In this document: positions 57,666 through 64,000 of the stretch, piece after piece | Position numbering within the stretch: position 1 is the stretch's first letter | Layout: each line of letters starts with the position of its first letter | From: Protea cynaroides | Taxonomy: Eukaryota > Streptophyta > Magnoliopsida > Proteales > Proteaceae | Assembly (NCBI GenBank): GCA_028583415.1 | Contig: CM053265.1 | Location: forward strand, 35,690,873 to 35,754,872 | Direction: 5' to 3' | DNA: 64,000 nucleotides | Notes under the pieces: generated by a model | Seen by the model: only the letters and a program-made list of their open reading frames with translations | Database searches by the model: none | Told to the model about the DNA's origin: nothing | Program-made: the position numbers and the translations under genes

Positions 57666-60600
57666 ATAATATATATTATTATATGTAAATGATAATCCAA
57701 AAGATTTTTGAGAAGAAAAAGGAAAGAGGGGAGAGAAAAAAAGGTGAAAGAGAATGGAGATTTTGGTTTTGGAGATAATCCAAAAGATTTTGGGAAGAAA
57801 AAGGGAAGAGGGGAGAGAGAAACGTGAAAATGAAGGGAGATTTCAATTTTGGAGATAATCCAAAAGATTTTTGAGAAGAAAAAGGAAAGAGGGGAGAGAA
57901 AAAACGTGGAAGAGAATGGAGATTTTGATTTTGGGGATAAATCCAAAAGATTTTGAGAAAAAAAAAAAGGAAAGAGGGAGAGAGGAAAAACGTCACTTTT
58001 TCTAAAGGAATCCAAAAGATTTTGTTGGAAAAAAAAAAGGAAAGAAGAAAGAGGAAAAAACGTGGGTTTTTCTAAGATAAACAAAAAGATTTTGTTGGAG
58101 AAAAAAAAGGGAAAGAAGAAAGAAGAAAAACGTGAGTTTTTCTAAGGGAATTCAAAAAGATTTTGTTGGAAAAAAAAAAGGGAAAGAAGAAAGAGAAAAA
58201 ATACGTGGGCTTTTCTAAGATAAACAAAAAGATTTTTTGGATTTCCAAAAGAGAATAAAAGAAGAGGAAAAAACGTGAAGAGGGGGGGTTTTTTTTTGGG
58301 ACTTTTTCGAAAGAGAAAAAAAAGGGAAAAGAGAAAGAAAAACGTGGAAAGGCTTTTGAGCTAAGTTTTGGGAGAAAAGTAGGGGAAGAAGAGAGAAAAA
58401 AAAGGAAGAGGAAAAAAAAAACGTGAAAGGCCTCTGTGGCTCACGTTTTTTGGTAGAAAAAGAAGGGGAAGAAGAGAGAAAAAAAAAGAAAAAAAAAACA
58501 AAAAAGAGGGGAAGGGAAAGACCGAAAGGAGATCGAGATAGAGAAGAGAAGATGAAGAAGAAGAAGTAGCAGCAGTAGCGTTTGGTAAGCTCTGCTTCCT
58601 TTCCCTTTTTTCTTTTCCTTTACTTTGTGTATTCTATACTCACTCCACCACACCTGCACATCACTATCATAACTCACCTCCTTCCTACATCCGATTATCC
58701 AGCCACCAAAAAATGATTGATGCCACCTGGTTTCATATCCCACATACACTCATACACCCACCAAAAGCCTTCGTGACCACCACCTGTACAGGCCACCAGC
58801 TTTGCCCCTCCTACCCACCTTGTTGTTCATCCACATGCATAAGCCCAATCCTAGTCAGTCCCTACCATTAAGTTGCTATCCTCTGATTATAATTTTATGA
58901 TTGGATCTTGGCCACATGATTGAAATTTGGTTTTGATACATTGATGCATAATTAGATCTTGGCCACATGATGGGAATTTGATTTCGATATATTGATACAT
59001 GATTGGATCTTAGCCACATTATTGGAATTTGATCTTTGATATATGATTAGATCTTGGCCCCATGATGGGAATTTGATTTTTATATATTGGATCTTGGCCA
59101 CATGATTGAAATTTGATTTTTGATACATTGATGCATGATTAGATTTTGGCCACATGATGGGAATTTGATTTTGATATATTGATGCATGATTGGATCTTAG
59201 CCACATTATTGGAATTTGATTTTTGATATATGATTGGATCTTAGCCACATTATTGGAGTTCGATTTTGATATATTGATGCATGATTGGATCTTATTTGTG
59301 ATTAATTTAAGCAAATCTGAATATCATGCACACAAGTGGTTTTTGATACATATGATGCCACATATTGCCATATTTGTCTGCTACACATGCACACACTGCA
59401 ACAATTGGAATAATCATACTGCCATGATTGGAATGATCATACTCACATGCTATATTAAATGCTCATTGTCACAATTAGGGTAGAAAACCCTAAAATAGAA
59501 AGAAAGTAATAATTAGGGTAGAAAACCCTTAAATAGAATAAAATAATAATTAGGGTAGAAAACCCTAAAAAATGAAAATAAAATAATAATTAGGGTAGAA
59601 AATCCAAAAATGGAAAGAAAATAACAATTAGGGTAGAAAACCCTAAAATGGAAAGAATGTAACAGTTAGGGTAGAAAACCCTAAAAAATGGAAATAAAAT
59701 AATAATTAGGGTAGAAAACCCTAAAATGGAAAGAAAGTAACATTTAGGGTAGAAAACCCTAAGATGGAAAGAAAATAACAATTAGGATAGAAAACCCCTA
59801 AAATGGAAAGAAAGTAACATTTAGGGTAGAAAACCCTAAGATGGAAAAAAAAATAATTAGGGTAGAAAACCCTAAAATGGAATGAAAGTAACATTTAGGG
59901 TAGAAAACCCTAAGATGGAAAGAAAATAATAATTAGGGTAGAAAACCCTAAAATGGAAAGAATGTAACAATTAGGGTAGAAAATCCTAAAAAATAGAAAT
60001 AAAATAACAATTAGAGTAGAAAACCCTAAAATGGAAAGAATGTAACAATTAGGGTAGAAAACCCTAAAAAATGGAAATAAAATAATAATTAGGGTAGAAA
60101 ACCCTAAAATGGAAAGAAAGTAACAGTTAGGGTAGAAAACCCTAAAAAAATAGAAATAAAATAATAATTAGGGCAGAAAACTCTAAAATTGAAAGAAAGT
60201 AACATTTAGGGAGAAAACCCTAAGATGGAAAGAAAATAATAATTAGGATAGAAAACCCTAAAATGGAAAGAATGTAACAATTAGGGTAGAGAACCCTAAA
60301 AAATGGAAAGAAAATAACAATTAGGGTAGAAAACCCTAAAATGGAAAGAAACTATCAGTTACGGTAGAAAACCCTAAACAAAATGGAAATAAAATAATAA
60401 TTAAGGTAGAAAACCCTAAAATGGAAAGAAAGTAACAGTTAAGGTTGAAAACCCTAAAAAATAGAAATAAAATAACAATTAGGGTAGAAAACCCTAAAAT
60501 GGAAAGAATGTAACAATTAGGGTAGAAAACCCTAAAAAAATGGAAAGAAAATAATAATTAGGGTAGAAAACCCTAAAATGGAAAGAAAGTAACATTTAGG

Positions 60601-62720
60601 GTAGAAAACCCTAAGATGGAAAGAAAATAATAATTAGGATAGAAAACCCTAAAATGGAAAGAATGTAACAATTAGGGTAAAAAACCCTAAAATGGAAAGA
60701 ATGTAACAATTAGGGTAGAAAACCCTAAAAAATGGAAATAAAATAATAATTAGGGTAGAAAACCCTAAAATGGAAAGAAAATAACAATTAGGGTAGAAAA
60801 CCCTAAAAAATGGAAATAAAATAATAATTAGGGTAGAAAACCCTAAATATGGAAAGAAATAGCAATTAGGATCTTGCCATGCTTAGAAGATAGCATACTA
60901 GATCATGCCACATAGGCTCTTGCCTTATTTGGAATACATTCCATATTTGAATGATTTTTAAACAATCTTACTGCATGTGAATTTCTTGCCATAAATGTTT
61001 TATGTGCCATATTTAGATAGAATATTTTACTTTTTGGCAATAACTTATTTTATGCAACACCCTAGTCAAACTGCCATATCTGCACACTTCTAGAAGACAA
61101 CCTAGGCGTGGGGACGTGCATTTAGGCACCCACATTCTTGGGAAGGGCATAATGGGAATAATAAAACCTTAATAAAGAAAGAGAATTCTTTGCCAAACCT
61201 TCCAAAATTAGAATTCAGAATGAAAAGGGTAATTTTGGACGATTTTCCCCTCGGCAAACCCTAAACCTAGAATAGGTTCTAAACCCTAAACCTAGAATAG
61301 GTTCTCAATCATTAACCTAGAACGGGTTATCCAGTTTGAACTACGCGGATTCTGATTCCTAGGGCAAACCCTAGGATACGTAGGCTATTTGGGAGAATCC
61401 CAAATTCAGATCCACACCTTAGTCCACTCGGACTATCCATAGATCCACTAGGATATCCATTCCCATTTCAACCCAGAAGCCCGAACTACGCGGATTCTGA
61501 TTACTAGGGCAAACCCTAGGATACGTAGGCCATTTGGGAGAAATCCAAATTCAGATCCACAATTTAGTCCACTCGGACTATCCATAGATCCACTAGGATA
61601 CTCAACCACTTCAACCCAGAGTCCCGAACTATGCGGATTCTGATTCCTAGGGCAAACCCTAGGATACGTAGGCCATTTGGGAGAATCCCAAATTCGGATC
61701 CACACCTTAGTCCACTCGGACTATCCATAGATCCACTAGGATATCTATCCATATTCCAACCCAAAGGGGGTTATCCAAACCTTAGTCCACTTGGAATATC
61801 CATAGATCCACTAGGATATCCACCCGTCATTCCCGAACTACGCGGATTCTGATTCCTAGGGCAAACCCTAGGATACGTAGGCCATTTGGGAGAAACCTAA
61901 ATTCGGATCCACACCTTAGTCCACTTGGACTATCCATAGATCCACTAGGATATTTATCCAAACTTTAGTCCACTTGGACTATCCATAGATCCACTAGGAT
62001 ATTTATCCACACCTTAGTCCACTTGGACTATCCATAGATCCACTAGGATATTTATCCACACCTTAGTCCACTTGGACTATCCATAGATCCACTAGGATAT
62101 TTATCCAAACTTTAATCCACTTGGACTATCCATAGATCCACTAGGATATTTATCCACATCTTAGTCCACTTGGACTATCCATAGATCCACTAGGACATTA
62201 TCCACATTCCAACCCAAATTGGGTTATCCTTAGATCCACTAGGACTATCTATCAGTCCACATGGACTATCTAGATCCTAACCCATAGGATTTCTCAGCCT
62301 TTCAAGCATAAACTTCAACTTGAACAAAGAACTTAATCATGCACAAGCATAAATCACATCCATAAACTTTAATCACACCTGAAATACGATGGTGAACCTG
62401 ATTTTCGGAATAATTCCATGATACGTAGGCAATCTGATGGATACAGATTCGGTTCAATGATATCAAACCACTTGGTTTGGTTTAATTTAATAAATAGAGT
62501 CTAGCATAGGAAAGGTATAGGAGACCGATTTCGATCGGGCGGTTTGGGTGCCTAACCCCTTTCCATAATCGTAACCTGACGCTTACCTGATGGACCAAAA
62601 TTCTAATCTAAGGGTCATGAGTCAATCGAAGTCTTACCTTGGGGTGACATTTCACATTTCTAAGGTCCTAGACCTAAATCTAGGTGGCGACTTCAAAAGA
62701 TTTCCATCTTTGTCCTCACA
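56378..62720 (+). repeat. 3' LTR of element K (6.34 kb)
   Basis: Same order of parts as the 5' LTR: TA/TG microsatellite 57573-57680, purine-rich tract 57700-58584 with donor at 58585, GATCTTGGCCACATGAT array 58898-59300, hairpin minisatellite 59470-60855 and second array 61275-62270. It ends TTTGTCCTCACA. The TG run after TA and the copy numbers in the arrays differ slightly from the 5' LTR; single-base differences appear sparse by eye. Confidence 0.93.
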
Positions 62721-62725
62721 CATAT
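62721..62725 (+). repeat. Target site duplication of element K, right copy
   Basis: CATAT, identical to 41606-41610. Confidence 0.9.
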
Positions 62726-63200
62726 CAACAGCACTACGAAGAGCTGTTTTTCTTTGCACCAATTAGCATGCAAGAAGAAGACACCAAAACCCGTAGGTTT
62801 GTCACGGGACTGAGAGGAAACATCAGAGAACATATTCTGGGCTTATAAAAGAAAATTTATAATGAAGCTGTCTAGATTGCTCGAGTTATTTTATCGAGCC
62901 AGAAGGAGAGTTATTTTACTCAGAACAGAGGCATCAAAAGGCCAGCCGGAAATTCTTACAACGGAGGCAATAACAGGACATATAAGCCTTTTCGTCCTCA
63001 GAATTTTACTGCTGCAACCAAGACTACTTCAGCAGCTCAACCTCAGCAAAAGCCAAATTCTGAAGGCCCAAAGTGTTTTAACTGCAACCAACCAGGACAT
63101 ATGGCAAGGGAGTTCCCTAAGCCCAAGAAGCAATTCCATCAGGGATGGGTATATGCTGTTACGTCCGAGGATGCGGCCGCATCACCCGATGTGGTCACAG
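62726..63200 (+). pseudogene. gag: Gag of element J, C-terminal part, after K
   Basis: It continues the gag frame of 40966-41610 and matches the B protein (FAPISMQEEDTKTRR, GLRGNIREHILG, SSQKESYF, AGNSYNGGNNRTYKPFRP). Stops at the GL*KK and EAV*IARV positions (about 62847 and 62874) break it. The zinc knuckle has lost its last Cys (CFNCNQPGHMAREF). It ends ...DVVT at 63200 before the putative intron. Confidence 0.92.
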
Positions 63201-63271
63201 GTATGACCAAAACTTTTTAAAGCTGTAAATACACTGTGTGAGCATGTAGACTAAGTTAAAATAAATCACAG
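63201..63271 (+). other. Putative 71-bp intron between gag and protease (element J)
   Basis: It begins GTATGACC after CACAG and ends AAATCACAG before GTATCGTACC. It is A/T-rich, with TAGACTAAG near the 3' end as a possible branch site. Splicing gives V-T-G-I-V-P-I-N-G in frame; without splicing Gag ends at a TAA at 63216-63218. The same intron is seen in B (73 bp). Confidence 0.6.
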
Positions 63272-64000
63272 GTATCGTACCTATAAATGGCGCACCTGCC
63301 AGAGTACTCTTGGATTCAGGAGATACTCATTCATTTATATCTGTGTCATTCGGAAAGATGATAAACTTACCCATCAAAACATTAGACTACAAATTACTTG
63401 TACGATCATCGATGGGGTTAGAAGTGGAATTAGAGAAAGGTTATGGACCATGTCCAGTTCTCATTGGAGAGAAGACCTTAGATGCAACCTTGATACAACT
63501 TGAGATGGCAGACTTTGATGTCATCTTGGACTGGTTAGCTTGGCATTCTGCAAATCTGTCATGCGCCGAAAAGAAGCTAACGTTCAAAGACAAAGAAGGA
63601 GCAGAATTCAGTTTTTCGGAAACCAAACTTTCCCGGAGACGCAAGCTCATACTTTTAGCACTAAAGGTTAAGAAGTGTCTTGAGATGGGGGCAGTCGGGT
63701 ATCTAGTATCAGTGGTCGACTTAACCAAGGAAGCACCACGAATGGAAGACATTGACGTCGTTCGAGACTACCCTGACGTATTTCCAGAGGAACTACCCGG
63801 ATTACCACCCGACCGAGCCACAGAGTTTGTGATAAACCTTATACCTGGAGCCGCACCAGTGTCAAAAGCACCTTATAGAATGGCTCCTACTGAACTGAAG
63901 GAATTAAAAGTGCAACTACAAGAACTGCTGGACAAGGGTTATATTCGACCCAGTATATCTCCACGGGGGGCACCGGTGTTGTTCGTAAAGAATAAGGATG
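63272..64000 (+). CDS. pol: Protease and start of reverse transcriptase of element J (continues past the window)
   Basis: It is open for about 243 codons with no stop to the window end. It carries the aspartic protease motif DSGDTHSF (about 63316-63339; the clade usually has A or T at the fourth position), then a VILDWLAWHS block where relatives have VILGMDWL, probably after a two-codon loss. The RT N-terminus follows with DVFPEELPGLPPDR, KAPYRMAPTELKELK and RPSISPRGAPVLFVK. B has a stop at the EAPRMED position where J has Arg. Protease would process Gag-Pol, and RT would copy the RNA. Gag of the same copy is broken, so J as a whole is not autonomous. Confidence 0.9.

Larger units (their letters stand above)
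41611..62720 (+). mobile_element. Element K: 21.1-kb non-autonomous Tat/Ogre-like LTR retrotransposon
   Basis: Boundaries are TGTAAGCACCCC at 41611 and TTTGTCCTCACA at 62720, with CATAT target duplications. LTRs are about 6.32 kb (41611-47933) and 6.34 kb (56378-62720). A tRNA-Arg primer site follows the first and a purine tract (AAAGAGGGG) precedes the second. The 8.4-kb interior has no recognisable gag, protease, RT or integrase and is largely tandem repeats, so K must have moved with proteins from another element. The Tat/Ogre assignment rests on the tRNA-Arg primer site, LTR size and purine tract, not on protein evidence. The LTRs look very similar over their whole length, with small indels concentrated in repeats. 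Confidence 0.92.
36132..64000 (+). mobile_element. Element J: B-family chromovirus, split by element K and cut by the window end
   Basis: Order is 5' LTR (36132-38434), primer site, antisense gene (39983-38713), motif cluster, gag (40844-41610), insertion of K, gag continuation (62726-63200), putative intron, and protease-RT (63272 onward). RT, integrase and the 3' LTR lie beyond the window. Structure and sequence match B. J is better preserved: its protease-RT is open to the window end. Confidence 0.93.

Noticed and set aside
1..64000. tRNA, rRNA or organelle-derived DNA
   Set aside because: No cloverleaf with intact A and B boxes and no rRNA or plastid coding blocks recognised by eye. The tRNA-like pieces are the primer binding sites only.

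Overview
This window looks like nuclear heterochromatin from a flowering plant. I find no host gene, rRNA or tRNA. Almost every base can be assigned to LTR retrotransposons nested inside one another. The plant assignment rests on the element types (Tekay/Del-like Ty3/gypsy chromoviruses and Tat/Ogre-like giant-LTR elements), on primer binding sites matching plant initiator tRNA-Met and tRNA-Arg, and on TTTAGGG-type motifs. The species cannot be named from this sequence.

Layout, left to right (letters are my labels). A (1-5758, +) is a chromovirus with part of its 5' LTR, a deleted pol and a complete 3' LTR. It sits in the 3' LTR of B (5759-16342, -), a nearly full-length but mutated chromovirus carrying an extra antisense gene. 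B sits in C (16343-19782, -), the LTR of another chromovirus, which cuts into the integrase of D (19783-23012, +). After an unassigned 296-bp piece and a short LTR end, E (23309-23628), come two giant Tat/Ogre-like LTRs, F (23629-28013) and G (28014-33139). G keeps its tRNA-Arg primer site and a non-coding internal piece. Two chromovirus LTR fragments follow: H (34610-35318, +) and I (35319-36131, -). Last is J (36132 to beyond the window end, +), a chromovirus of the B family. Its gag is split at 41610 by K (41611-62720, +), a 21.1-kb Tat/Ogre-like element with 6.3-kb LTRs, a CATAT target duplication and an 8.4-kb interior of tandem repeats with no recognisable gag or pol.

The most interesting signals lie in the chromoviruses. 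(1) B and J both carry a divergently oriented gene between the primer binding site and gag. It encodes about 420-460 residues, has a putative 441-bp leader intron of the same length in both copies, and is preceded by a cluster of GGGTCG/CGACCC motifs like the one in the U3 region of the LTRs. (2) B and J both have a 71-73-bp GT-AG intron at the gag-protease junction. Unspliced RNA would stop after Gag and spliced RNA would read into protease-RT. (3) The LTRs of A, B, D and J share a putative terminal exon of 40 codons including the stop (D has a 1-nt insertion), preceded by GCAG and ending in a C-x-C-x2-C motif. Together with a TATA box, a purine-rich leader and GT donor sites, this suggests that each LTR holds a small spliced transcription unit.

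All coding regions except the protease-RT of J carry stops, frameshifts or deletions. That region is open up to the window edge. K, whose two LTRs are very similar by eye, is the youngest insertion visible.
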